64,000 bases of DNA, from the NCBI GenBank assembly GCA_016215555.1, contig JACRJC010000006.1, positions 37,395 through 101,394 of the forward strand. The letters run 5' to 3'. A program made the position numbers and the translations under genes. The notes under the pieces were generated by a model. That model made no database searches. It was not told where the DNA came from and saw only the letters and a list, made by a program, of their open reading frames with translations. The DNA comes from Rhodospirillales bacterium. Its GTDB lineage: Bacteria; Pseudomonadota; Alphaproteobacteria; Rhodospirillales; WMHbin7. This document shows positions 8,888 through 18,395 of the stretch, one piece after another (the first letter of the stretch is position 1; every line of letters begins with the position of its first letter).

Positions 8888-11800
8888 ATGGTTTCTCCCA
8901 TCTCGTCCTACAGCGAAGCGCAGATCGCTCAGATGAGCATATCCGCGGTTCAGGCCATGACCGCCTCGGACATCCAGGATCTGGAAAACACCCAGATCGC
9001 CGCCTTTACCGTCCCGCAGATCGAAGCCTTCAGCGGCACCCAGTTGCAGTCGCTGACGACGACACAGATGACGGCGCTGGAAACCACCCAGATCGCCGCT
9101 CTGTCCAGCAGTCAGATGGTGTTCAGCACCGCGCAGTTGGCGGTGCTGTTGGAAGCGCAGTTCGAGGCTTTCGGGGTTGAACAGGTTTCCGCGCTCAGCA
9201 CCTTGCAGATCAAAGGCCTGACCTCGACCGAATTGTCGGGCATGACCTTGGCGCAGTTCCAGGCCCTGTCCTCGACGCAGATCGGGGCCTTGCGCCTGGC
9301 CCAAGTCAAATATCTCAGCACCGAGGAATTGGCGTCGTTGAGCGCCACGCAGGTCGCTGGCATGTCCTCGACGCAGTTGATGGCGCTGACCTCGGCCCAG
9401 GTCGAGGCCATATCGACCGAGGCCCTGAGCGCGTTGACGGCGACGCAGCTATCGGGGATCACCTACGCCAACATGAAGTCCCTGACCACGACCCAGCTCA
9501 ACGCCTTTTCGACCACGCAGATCGGCGACCTGACCACGACCCAGGTGTCGGGCTTGTCATCGACCGGAATCGCCGCCTTGACGGCCACGCAGCTTGCGGT
9601 CTTGACCTCGACCCAGGCCGGCGCCTTGACCTCTAGCCAGGTCGCGGGCCTGACCACCAGCCAGATCGCCGCTCTCTCGACGACGCAGATAGAAGGCCTG
9701 ACCTCGACCGGTCTCAAGGGCCTGACGGCGACGCAGGTCGATTATCTCTCGACGACCCAAATCAGCGCCCTCAGCACCGACCAAATGCCCGGCCTGCTGT
9801 TTACGGCCGCCGAATCGCTGGACGAAACGCAGATCGCCGCCCTGTCCGCCGCTCAGCTTGGCAGCATGAGTTCGACGCAATTGCGGACCTTCTCGGCGAC
9901 GGAAATCGCCTCGCTCTCGACGACGCAGGTCAAGGGATTGACGGTCACCGAATTGACGGGGCTGGAAGCCACGCAGCTGGCCAGCCTCGGCAGCACCAAC
10001 GTCGCCGCTTTGACGACGACGCAGATATCGGGGCTGACCGAAACCGCGCTGGCGGGGCTGACCACCTTGCAATTGGCTGCTTTGACGAAAACCCAGATCG
10101 CCGCCATTTCGACCTCGGCTATCGAGGGCTTGGTCGATACGCAGATGGCGGCCCTCAGCAACACGCAATTCGCGGCCCTGACCTCGACGCAATTCGCCTG
10201 GATGAGCGCTACGCAAATTTCCAATCTTGGCGTCACCCAGATCGCGGCGATGAGCACGACCCAAATTCGCGGCCTGACGGCGACCGAGATCGCCGCCCTG
10301 GGCGACAGCCAGATTCAAGCCCTGTCCTCGACGCAGGTGGGAGCCATGGCCGCGGCTTCGGTCTCGGGGCTCAGCGAATATCAACTGACCCAGCTTTCGA
10401 CGACGCAATTGGCGGGCCTGTCCTCGGGCCAGTTGACCCGCCTGACGACGACGCAAATCGCCAGTCTCAGCACGACCCAGGTGGCGGCGCTTTCGACCAC
10501 GCAGATGGTGGGATTAAGCGCTTCGCAAGTCTCGGCCTTCACTTCGGATCAGGTTAGCCGGATGACGCCCGGGCAACTGGCCTCGCTCAGCGTTTATCAA
10601 TTCGCAGGCCTCAACGCCACCCAGATTGAAAGCCTGTCCGTCACCCAGATCGCCGCCCTCTCGACGACGCAGCTTTCCAGCCTGACCAGAACCCAGGCGA
10701 TCGCGCTCAGCAGCGAGCAGGCCGCCGCCCTGTCCACCACGCAGATCCAGTCGCTTTCCGTCACCAGCGTCTATGCCCTGACGCCATCGGCCATCGCCGC
10801 CCTTTCCGACGAGCAGATCGGCGCCTTCACCAGTTCGCAACTGGCCGCCTTTTCCAATATCAGCCTCGAGGAATTGACGACCGCCCAGATCGCGGCGCTG
10901 TCGACCACCCAGATCGAGGCCCTGTCGGCCAACGCCATCCGCAGTTTGAAGGAAACGCAACTGGCCGCCTTGACCGACACCCAACTGGCGGCGCTGACCA
11001 CGATACAGATTCTGGGCCTGTCGGAGACCCAGATCGAATATCTCTCCACCACCCAGATCGAGGGCCTGACCTCGACCCAGGTCAAGAATTTAAGTACGAC
11101 GCAATTGTCGGCGATGTCGTCGGAACAGATTGCCAGCCTCTCGACCGGAGACGTGACGCTGCTGTCGACCAGCCAGATCAGCGGCATGACGTCAACGGCG
11201 ATTTCCTATCTGACCGCGACCCAGCTTGGCGCGATGTCGGCGGCGCAGATCGGCTCCATCGCCACCAAAAGCATGACCGGCCTAAGCGAGGCGCAGTTCG
11301 CTTCCTTGTCCTCGACCCAGGTCCGCGCTTTCAGCAAGACCCAGATCGCCGCCTTCAGCCAGGAACAGATGGCCGCCCTGTCGGCGACCGATCTCGCTCA
11401 ATTGACCACCACCCAGTTTTCGGGCCTGGCGGCTCATCACGTTAGCGCCTTGAGTGTCGATCAAATCGCCTCTTTGGCGCCGACGCAACTGTCCGCCCTG
11501 TCGGCGCTGGGCGTTTCCGGCCTGTCGGAAGAGCAGATGCAGGCCTTCAGCCTGACCCAATTGACGGCCTTGTCATCGACCCAGATCGCCAGCCTGTCGG
11601 AAGAACAGGTTTCCACCCTGGGCGGCGATGAGCTGGACGCTCTTTCCAGCACGCAATTGCGCGGCCTGACCAGCACGCAGATTTCCGCCCTTTCGGTCGA
11701 GCAGATCGAATCGCTGTCGGCGACCCATCTGTCGCAATTGACCGTCACCCAGTTCGCCGGCCTGACCGACGATCAGGTCGCCGCCTTGTCGGTTACGCAA

Positions 11801-14800
11801 TTGGCGGCTCTCAACACCAGCCAGATCGCCGCCTTGCCGGCAACCGCGCTGGACAGCCTTTCCAGCACGCAATTGGCGGCTTTTTCTTCCAGCCAGGCCA
11901 AGGCCCTGACCGGAACCCAGATGGCGGCCCTTTCCCAAGACGCGCTGCAGGGCTTTTCCAACACCGCCCTGGCCGCCCTGACCACGACCCAGGTCAAGGG
12001 CCTGACGGCCACGCAAATCGAAGCCTTCGGCGAAACCCAGTTGGCGGCCATGACCACCAGCCAGATCGCTTCCTTGTCGGCGGACGCCGTTTCGGGCCTG
12101 ACGACGACCCAGATCGAATCGCTGTCCTCGTCGCAGTTGGGGGCGTTGACCTCGACGCAGGTGGCGGGGCTTTCGACGACTCAAATCTCGCAGCTTAGCG
12201 TCACCCTTCTGTCCGCTCTCTCGGCGGCCCAGGTCAAGGGCCTGACCTCGAGCCAATTGGCGGCCCTGGGCCAGGATCAGATTTCTTGCCTGACGGCCAC
12301 GCAATTGATGGCCCTGACGACCACGCAAGTCGCTTCTTTAAGCGCCGAGACGGTCAGCGCTTTCAGTTCGGACCAGGTGGCGCAATTATGGTCAGCGCAA
12401 CTTGCCGCCATGTCCAGGGACGGTGTTTCGGGGCTTGAAGCGGACGACTTCGCCGCCATGTCCACCACGCAGTTGCGCGCCTTCACGGCCGGCCAGATCG
12501 TTTCTCTTTCCGACACCCAGATCGAAGCTCTATCGACGACGTCACTGACGTCCCTGTCCACGACCCAGTTGGCGGCGCTGACCTCGGCGCAGCTTGAATC
12601 CTTAAGCGAGACCCAACTGGCGGCCTTGTCGACCTCCCAGGTCAAGGCGCTGTCGGCCTCGGCTCTGGGCGGCCTGACGACGACCCTGATTTCCGGCATG
12701 GCAACGACGCAATTGTCGGCGCTGGGAACGGTTCAGTTGAGCAAGTTAAGCGAGACGCAGTTGGCCGTCTTGTCGCAAGCCCAACTCGACAGCCTGGCCA
12801 CCAGCCAGATCGCCGCCCTGTCGGCGGACAGTGTGGCCGGTCTGACCGAGACCCAGATTTCCCAACTGTCCACCGGCCAGATACGGGCCATGTCGGCTAC
12901 GCAGATCGCCCGTCTTTCCACATCGGGCCTTGACGGTTTGACGGTGACGCAGATCGGCGTCATGGCGACCTCGCAAATCGCCGGCTTTACGGATGAGCAA
13001 GTCGACTCCCTGAACGAGACGCAATTGGCGACGCTTTCCACCACGCAGATGGCGGCGATGTCGCTTAATGGTCTGGAAGGGCTCAGCGAAACTCAGATCG
13101 CCGGCCTGGCTTCCACCCAACTGGCGGCCCTGACGACCACGCAGTTGAAATCCTTGTCGCAAGATCAGGTCGGCTGGCTTAGCCCGACCCAGGTGGCCGG
13201 GATGTCGACCACCCATATCAAGAATCTGACCGCCACCCAGTTGGCCGCCTTCAGCACCACCCAGATCGCTTCCCTATCGACGACCGGCATCGGATTGCTG
13301 ACCGCCTCCCAGATCGGCAGCCTGGCCGACACGCAGTTGGAAGCCCTGACGGCAGTTCAGCTTGGCTATCTGACGGCGACCCAGATCGCCGCCCTTCCCG
13401 ACGGCGGCATCGCCGGCCTGACCGAGACCCAGATCTCGCAATTGACGGCCACGCAATTGAACGCCCTGACCTCGACCTTGATCGGCGCCTTGACGGCGAC
13501 CCAGATCGGCGGCTTGACCGAGACCGTCTTCGCGGCCTTGTCCACGACGCAACTGGGCGGCCTGACCGCCACCCAGATCGAATCCTTGTCGCTGACCCAG
13601 GTGTCGGCCCTGACCACGGCGCAAATCCAGGCCTTGTCCGTACAGTCGCTGGAAGGACTTTCCGACAGTCAGGCCGCCGTTCTAAGCGCCACGCAATTGG
13701 CGGCCCTGACTCGCACCCAGATGTCGGGCCTATCATCCACCGCCGTGGCCGGCTTGACGTCAACGCAAATGGGCAATCTGACGACGTCGCAAATCGCCGC
13801 CCTTTCGACCGACGCCATCGGCGGCCTTTCGCCCGAACAGATCGACCAGCTCTCGACCACCCAATTGCGCGCCATCACCCAGACGCAGATCGGGGCCTTG
13901 TCGCTGGAAGCCGTTGCCGGCTTCGACATGACCCAGATCGCTTCCCTGACCACCACGCAGATCAAGGGCCTGCAGGAGACCCAGATCGAAGAGTTGAGCG
14001 CCATCCAGGTGGCGGCGATGGCCTCGACCCAGATCGCCGCCCTGTCGCGCGATGAAATCAACGGCCTGACCGAATCCCAGATCGAGTCCCTGACCGCCAC
14101 GCAGTTGGATGGCCTGACGACCAGCCAGATTTCGGCTTTGGGCGACGATGAAATCGCCAGCCTGACCGACGTCCAGGTGGCCTCGTTCACAACGACGCAG
14201 ATGAAGGCCTTCTCGGCCGATCAGATGTCGGAACTGTCGCTGGACGCGCTCTTGGGCCTGACCACCACCGAGATCGCCGCCCTGACCGTCACCCAGCTTT
14301 CCGGCCTGTCCAGCGAACAGGTGGCGGCGCTCTCGACGACCCAACTGGCGAGGATGAGTTCGACCCAGATCGGCGCCCTCTCGACCACCGGCGTGGCGGG
14401 CTTGAGCCCCCAGCAGATCGAGGCCCTGTCCACCACCCAATTGCGCGGTCTGACGGTGGCCCAGATGGGCGCCCTGACCTCGGAACAGGTGGCCGGCCTG
14501 TCCAGCAGCGATCTGGCTACATTGACTCAAACTCAGTTGGGCAGCTTATCCGCGACCGGCCTTTCGGCTCTGACCACGGCCCAGATATCCAGCCTGACCG
14601 CCAAGCAGATTTCCGCCTTGAAGGGAACGCAATTGAGCGGATTGACCGATACCCAGATGTCGGGCTTCTCGGTCACGCAGCTTGACAATCTGTCTTCGAC
14701 CCAGCTTGCGGCGCTGTCCACCAGCGCCATCGAGGGTCTGTCGGTCACGCAATTGGCCTCGCTCACCACCACCCAGATCAAGGGCCTGACCGGCGATCAG

Positions 14801-16198
14801 ATGGGAGCCCTGACCGCCGAACAGGTCGGCAGCCTTTCGACGACGGACATCAAGGCCCTGACCCAGGCTCAGATCTACGGGCTCAGCTCGACCGGCCTGG
14901 CGGCGCTGACCGATACGCAGATCGACCGTCTGACCTCGACGCAAATCGCGGCCCTGTCCGAGGAAGGGTTGGAAGGACTGACCGAGACCCAATTGGCTGG
15001 CCTGACGACAACGCAGATCAAGGGCTTTAGCGCCTATCAACTGGGTTCCCTGACGACCACGGCGCTGGAAGGCCTGGCGATCACCCAATTGGCCTCGCTT
15101 TCCACGACTCAGGTCAAGGGCCTGACCGACGATCAGATGGGGGCTCTGACCGCCAGCCAGATCGCCGGCCTCTCCACCAGCCAGATCGCCGCCCTGACCG
15201 CGACCCAGCTAAGCGGCTTGTCCACCACCGGCATCGCCTCGCTCTCGACGACGCAATTGCGCAGCCTGACGACGTCGCAGATCGCCTCCTTGTCGACGAC
15301 CGGCATCGGAGGACTTAGCGCCACCCAGATCGCTTCCTTGACGACGACGCAATTGAAGAGCCTGACCGCCACCCAGATCGGCCATCTCACCACGGCGCAG
15401 GTCGCCAGCCTGACCAGCGGCGAGATATCGGCCCTGACCACGACCCAGATCGGCGGCCTGTCGGCGACCGGCGTCGCAGCACTTTCGACGACCCAGATCG
15501 ATTATCTGTCAACCACGCAGATCAAGGCCTTGTCGACGACGGGCGTCTCCGGCCTGACGGCGACGGAAATCGCCTCGCTCAGTTCGTCGCAGATGGCGGT
15601 CCTCACCTCGACGCAGCTTGCGGCGCTATCGACCTCGGGCGTCGCGGGCCTGTCGGAAACGCAGATCGACGAACTTACCACCACCCAATTCTCTGGCCTG
15701 ACCTCGACCCAGTTCGGGGCCATGACTGAAACCCAGATCGCCTCGCTGTCGGTCGAACAGGTCGAGGATCTGTCGACCCGCCAGATTCGCGGCCTGGGCC
15801 GCGTCCAGATCCGGTCTTTGTCTACCGGTCAGATCGGCGTCCTGTCTGAAACCCAGGTCTTGTATCTGACGCCGACCCAGGTCGGCAATCTGACCTCGAC
15901 GCAATTGCAGTCCTTCAGCAGCACGCAATTCGCCACCCTTTACGAGGATCAGATCGCGGCTCTGTCGGCCACCCAGCTCAACAATCTGACGCCGACGGAA
16001 CTGGGCGCGCTGTCGGTCACGCAACTTAGCGGTCTGACCACCACCCAGGTCACGGGCTTGGCGGAAACCGCCATCGACTATCTGACTCCCAGCCAGTTGG
16101 AAAACCTGTCCTACACCCAGATCGCCGCCTTCACCGATACGCAGTTGAACAGCATGACGGCCGAGCAAATCGCAGGTCTGGAAGCCGCTTTGTCGTGA
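8888..16198 (+). CDS. giant octapeptide-repeat protein (2436 residues, about 300 units)
   Basis: Almost the whole chain is a tandem octapeptide of consensus L-[ST]-x-[TS]-Q-[ILVM]-x-[AGS] (ideal unit LSTTQIAA). Repeats start within the first 15 residues and run to the last few (MTAEQIAGLEAALS). I see no signal peptide, membrane segment, catalytic domain or non-repeat C-terminal domain. About a third of residues are Ser or Thr, aromatics are rare, and there is one Cys. The ATG at 8888 was chosen because the open frame upstream crosses the sigma-54 promoter; CAGGG lies about nine bases before it. The next gene, 23 bases on, is a GT41 glycosyltransferase that may modify it. A structural or surface role is inferred; no named family is recognised. 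Confidence 0.85.
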   Translation: MVSPISSYSEAQIAQMSISAVQAMTASDIQDLENTQIAAFTVPQIEAFSGTQLQSLTTTQMTALETTQIAALSSSQMVFSTAQLAVLLEAQFEAFGVEQVSALSTLQIKGLTSTELSGMTLAQFQALSSTQIGALRLAQVKYLSTEELASLSATQVAGMSSTQLMALTSAQVEAISTEALSALTATQLSGITYANMKSLTTTQLNAFSTTQIGDLTTTQVSGLSSTGIAALTATQLAVLTSTQAGALTSSQVAGLTTSQIAALSTTQIEGLTSTGLKGLTATQVDYLSTTQISALSTDQMPGLLFTAAESLDETQIAALSAAQLGSMSSTQLRTFSATEIASLSTTQVKGLTVTELTGLEATQLASLGSTNVAALTTTQISGLTETALAGLTTLQLAALTKTQIAAISTSAIEGLVDTQMAALSNTQFAALTSTQFAWMSATQISNLGVTQIAAMSTTQIRGLTATEIAALGDSQIQALSSTQVGAMAAASVSGLSEYQLTQLSTTQLAGLSSGQLTRLTTTQIASLSTTQVAALSTTQMVGLSASQVSAFTSDQVSRMTPGQLASLSVYQFAGLNATQIESLSVTQIAALSTTQLSSLTRTQAIALSSEQAAALSTTQIQSLSVTSVYALTPSAIAALSDEQIGAFTSSQLAAFSNISLEELTTAQIAALSTTQIEALSANAIRSLKETQLAALTDTQLAALTTIQILGLSETQIEYLSTTQIEGLTSTQVKNLSTTQLSAMSSEQIASLSTGDVTLLSTSQISGMTSTAISYLTATQLGAMSAAQIGSIATKSMTGLSEAQFASLSSTQVRAFSKTQIAAFSQEQMAALSATDLAQLTTTQFSGLAAHHVSALSVDQIASLAPTQLSALSALGVSGLSEEQMQAFSLTQLTALSSTQIASLSEEQVSTLGGDELDALSSTQLRGLTSTQISALSVEQIESLSATHLSQLTVTQFAGLTDDQVAALSVTQLAALNTSQIAALPATALDSLSSTQLAAFSSSQAKALTGTQMAALSQDALQGFSNTALAALTTTQVKGLTATQIEAFGETQLAAMTTSQIASLSADAVSGLTTTQIESLSSSQLGALTSTQVAGLSTTQISQLSVTLLSALSAAQVKGLTSSQLAALGQDQISCLTATQLMALTTTQVASLSAETVSAFSSDQVAQLWSAQLAAMSRDGVSGLEADDFAAMSTTQLRAFTAGQIVSLSDTQIEALSTTSLTSLSTTQLAALTSAQLESLSETQLAALSTSQVKALSASALGGLTTTLISGMATTQLSALGTVQLSKLSETQLAVLSQAQLDSLATSQIAALSADSVAGLTETQISQLSTGQIRAMSATQIARLSTSGLDGLTVTQIGVMATSQIAGFTDEQVDSLNETQLATLSTTQMAAMSLNGLEGLSETQIAGLASTQLAALTTTQLKSLSQDQVGWLSPTQVAGMSTTHIKNLTATQLAAFSTTQIASLSTTGIGLLTASQIGSLADTQLEALTAVQLGYLTATQIAALPDGGIAGLTETQISQLTATQLNALTSTLIGALTATQIGGLTETVFAALSTTQLGGLTATQIESLSLTQVSALTTAQIQALSVQSLEGLSDSQAAVLSATQLAALTRTQMSGLSSTAVAGLTSTQMGNLTTSQIAALSTDAIGGLSPEQIDQLSTTQLRAITQTQIGALSLEAVAGFDMTQIASLTTTQIKGLQETQIEELSAIQVAAMASTQIAALSRDEINGLTESQIESLTATQLDGLTTSQISALGDDEIASLTDVQVASFTTTQMKAFSADQMSELSLDALLGLTTTEIAALTVTQLSGLSSEQVAALSTTQLARMSSTQIGALSTTGVAGLSPQQIEALSTTQLRGLTVAQMGALTSEQVAGLSSSDLATLTQTQLGSLSATGLSALTTAQISSLTAKQISALKGTQLSGLTDTQMSGFSVTQLDNLSSTQLAALSTSAIEGLSVTQLASLTTTQIKGLTGDQMGALTAEQVGSLSTTDIKALTQAQIYGLSSTGLAALTDTQIDRLTSTQIAALSEEGLEGLTETQLAGLTTTQIKGFSAYQLGSLTTTALEGLAITQLASLSTTQVKGLTDDQMGALTASQIAGLSTSQIAALTATQLSGLSTTGIASLSTTQLRSLTTSQIASLSTTGIGGLSATQIASLTTTQLKSLTATQIGHLTTAQVASLTSGEISALTTTQIGGLSATGVAALSTTQIDYLSTTQIKALSTTGVSGLTATEIASLSSSQMAVLTSTQLAALSTSGVAGLSETQIDELTTTQFSGLTSTQFGAMTETQIASLSVEQVEDLSTRQIRGLGRVQIRSLSTGQIGVLSETQVLYLTPTQVGNLTSTQLQSFSSTQFATLYEDQIAALSATQLNNLTPTELGALSVTQLSGLTTTQVTGLAETAIDYLTPSQLENLSYTQIAAFTDTQLNSMTAEQIAGLEAALS
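8960..16190 (+). repeat. 24-bp coding repeat array (about 300 degenerate copies)
   Basis: The DNA repeats every 24 bases in frame. Copies differ mainly at synonymous positions (for example ACGACGCAG, ACCACCCAG and ACGACCCAG for Thr-Thr-Gln), so the protein pattern is kept while the DNA is scrambled. This looks like an old array held by selection rather than a fresh expansion. A minority of units lack the Gln (Gly, Ala, Ser or Thr there, e.g. LSTTGIAS, LSADAVSG); in the stretches tabulated they recur roughly every five units. Confidence 0.85.
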
Positions 16199-16221
16199 GA
16201 TAGGAAAGACCAGGAGCTTTG

Positions 16222-18252
16222 ATGAGTTATTCTTTACCGCCGAATCTGATCGCCGATGCAGAAAAGGGAAGTCTTGGCGTGCTCGATCTGATCCGGGCTG
16301 CCGAGCAAATCAAGGCCAGCCAGGGGTTGTTGGCCGTGCTGGCCCTTTACGATATCTGGGTTCGGCATAATCAAGGCAATCCGCTTTTGTACGCCGTGCT
16401 GTTCAATTTCAGCGTCGCCCAGATGGATCACGGCGATCTGGACGCGGCCCGGCAAAGTCTGGAAGAGGCCTTGGCCCTCAATCTTGACTTCATGCCGGCC
16501 TATATCAATCTGGGCCGCTTGCACGAGCGCCAGGGCAATATCAAGGAAGCGGCGATCAAATGGTCGGCGGCCTTGGAGCGCATGGCCGCTGTGACCGGTT
16601 CGGCCATTACCCACAAGACGACGGCGCTCAACCAGATCGCCCGGGTCATGGAGGACAGCCAGCAAGACGAGACGGCGGAGACAATGCTTCGCCAAAGCCT
16701 GGAACTCGACCGCCATCAGCGAGAAGCCCTGCAGCATCTGGTGGCCTTGCGCCAGCGTCAATGCGAATGGCCGGTGGTCGAGCCCTGGGAACGCGTCCCT
16801 CGCGACGCCCTTCTGGCCGGCATGTCGCCCTTGTCGGTCGCCGCCCATGCCGACGATCCGATGCTGCATCTGGCCACGGCCTGGAATTACAACCGCCTGG
16901 ATGTCGGCCTGCCGGGGGCGGGTTTCATCGAGTCGCATTGGGCGGCGCGCGAGCGGGGCGGGGACAAGCCCTTGCGTATCGGCTATCTGTCGTCCGATCT
17001 GCGCGAGCACGCGGTCGGCCATCTGACTGCGGAATTGTTTGAGGAGCACGATGCCAACGCCGTCGAATTGTTCGCCTATTCCTGCGGCATCAAGGCCAAT
17101 GACGCGCTTTGCCAGCGCATCAAAAGCCGCTTCGAGCACTGGACCGACATTTCGGACCTCAGCGACGCCGAGGCGGCCCGTCGCATCGCCGACGACGGCA
17201 TCCAGATTCTGATCGATTTGAACGGCTATACCCGCGAGGGACGCACCAAGCTGGTGGCTCTGCGCCCGGCTCCGGTGATCGTCAATTGGCTGGGCTATCC
17301 CGGCACCATGGGCAGTCCCTATCACCATTATCTGGTCGCCGACGACTGGCTGATTTCCCAAGAGTCCGAGAAATTCTATTCCGAAAAAGTGCTGCGCCTG
17401 CCTTGTTACCAGCCCAATGACCGCAAGCGCGTGGTCGCCGATGCCAAGCCGACCAGGGCCGAAGCCGGATTGCCCGACGAAGCCATGGTTCTATGCTGCT
17501 TCAACGGATTGCACAAGCTGACGCGCGTGACCTTCGAAAGCTGGCTGGAAATCTTGCAGCGGGTGCCGGGCAGCGTGCTGTGGCTGCTTTCCGGCGCCGA
17601 AGGGGCGCAAAACCGGCTGCGGGGCTTTGCCGCCGCCAAGGGGCTTGACCCCGCTCGCCTGATCTTTGCCGGCAAACTGGCCAATCCCTTCCATCTGGCG
17701 CGCTATCCGCTGGCCGATCTGTTTCTGGACACATTCCCCTACGGCGCCCATACCACGGCCTCGGATGCGCTATGGATGGGCGTGCCGGTGCTGACCTTGA
17801 GCGGCCGGTCCTTTGCGTCAAGGGTTTGCGGCAGTCTGGTGCGGTCGGCGGGATTGCCCGAGCTGGTTTGTTCGTCACGCCAGGAATATGTGGGCCGGGC
17901 CGTGGCCCTGGGCCGCGACCGCGAAAAACTGGTTTCATACCGCCGGCAACTGCAAGAAGGGCGCGATTCCTGCACGCTGTTCGACACGACGCTTCTGGCC
18001 AGGCATCTGGAGGAATTATATCGCCGCATGTGGCAGGATTTCGAAAGGGGCGCTTTGCCCAAGCCGGATCTGGCCAATCTCGACGTCTATCTCGAAGCCA
18101 GCGCCGATGCCGACCATGACGCCATGGATCTGCTGGCGGTCGAGGATTACGAAAACTGGTGGCGAGACAAGCTGGCCAAGCGCCACCGTTTCCGCGAGAT
18201 TCCGCCCGACGCCCGTCTGTGGAGGCCTTATACCCGTTTGCACAATGAGTGA
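16222..18252 (+). CDS. TPR-containing O-GlcNAc transferase-like (GT41/SPINDLY) glycosyltransferase
   Basis: 676 residues, cytoplasmic. The N-terminal third has TPR-like helices (about residues 50-120, including AYINLGRLHERQGNIKEAA). The C-terminal part is the OGT/SPINDLY catalytic region: RIGYLSSDLREHAVGH, LIDLNGYTREGRT, NWLGYPGTMGSPYHHYLVAD and LFLDTFPYGAHTTASDALWM. The family transfers a sugar from a nucleotide donor to Ser/Thr (OGT, SPY) or Asn (HMW1C) of proteins. AGGAG at 16212-16216 precedes the ATG by five bases. It starts 23 bases after the giant Ser/Thr-rich repeat protein, its obvious candidate substrate. Donor sugar and substrate are inferred. Confidence 0.88.
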   Translation: MSYSLPPNLIADAEKGSLGVLDLIRAAEQIKASQGLLAVLALYDIWVRHNQGNPLLYAVLFNFSVAQMDHGDLDAARQSLEEALALNLDFMPAYINLGRLHERQGNIKEAAIKWSAALERMAAVTGSAITHKTTALNQIARVMEDSQQDETAETMLRQSLELDRHQREALQHLVALRQRQCEWPVVEPWERVPRDALLAGMSPLSVAAHADDPMLHLATAWNYNRLDVGLPGAGFIESHWAARERGGDKPLRIGYLSSDLREHAVGHLTAELFEEHDANAVELFAYSCGIKANDALCQRIKSRFEHWTDISDLSDAEAARRIADDGIQILIDLNGYTREGRTKLVALRPAPVIVNWLGYPGTMGSPYHHYLVADDWLISQESEKFYSEKVLRLPCYQPNDRKRVVADAKPTRAEAGLPDEAMVLCCFNGLHKLTRVTFESWLEILQRVPGSVLWLLSGAEGAQNRLRGFAAAKGLDPARLIFAGKLANPFHLARYPLADLFLDTFPYGAHTTASDALWMGVPVLTLSGRSFASRVCGSLVRSAGLPELVCSSRQEYVGRAVALGRDREKLVSYRRQLQEGRDSCTLFDTTLLARHLEELYRRMWQDFERGALPKPDLANLDVYLEASADADHDAMDLLAVEDYENWWRDKLAKRHRFREIPPDARLWRPYTRLHNE

Positions 18253-18263
18253 CTCATGACCCC

Positions 18264-18371
18264 CCATCCTTCGAGACGCTTCGCTCCTCAGGATGAGGTT
18301 TGTGGGAATATTTCAAAGAGTTATCCTCATGCTGAGGAGGATGCGAAGCATCCGTCTCGAAGCACGAGGAT
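18264..18371. repeat. REP/BIME-like pair of inverted hairpins, copy 1
   Basis: Two copies in opposite orientation of an approximately 40-base palindrome with the core CCTTCGAGACGC...CTCCTCAGGATGAGG (18264-18298 and 18324-18371). The outer arms are ATCCT/AGGAT-type. The same unit occurs at 20656-20750, 44898-45014 and 63813-63891, always between genes. Confidence 0.85.
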
Positions 18372-18395
18372 AATTGGCGCTTTCTGCGAGCTTTT

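Noticed and set aside
9557..10456. Series of Arg/Gly/Leu-rich minus-strand frames through 8.9-16.2 kb
   Set aside because: They are mirror images of the octapeptide array in other frames; no starts, ribosome binding sites or independent conservation support them.
8960..16190. Regular DNA repeat that might suggest a CRISPR array
   Set aside because: The 24-base period has no unique spacers, stays in frame throughout and encodes a constant peptide.
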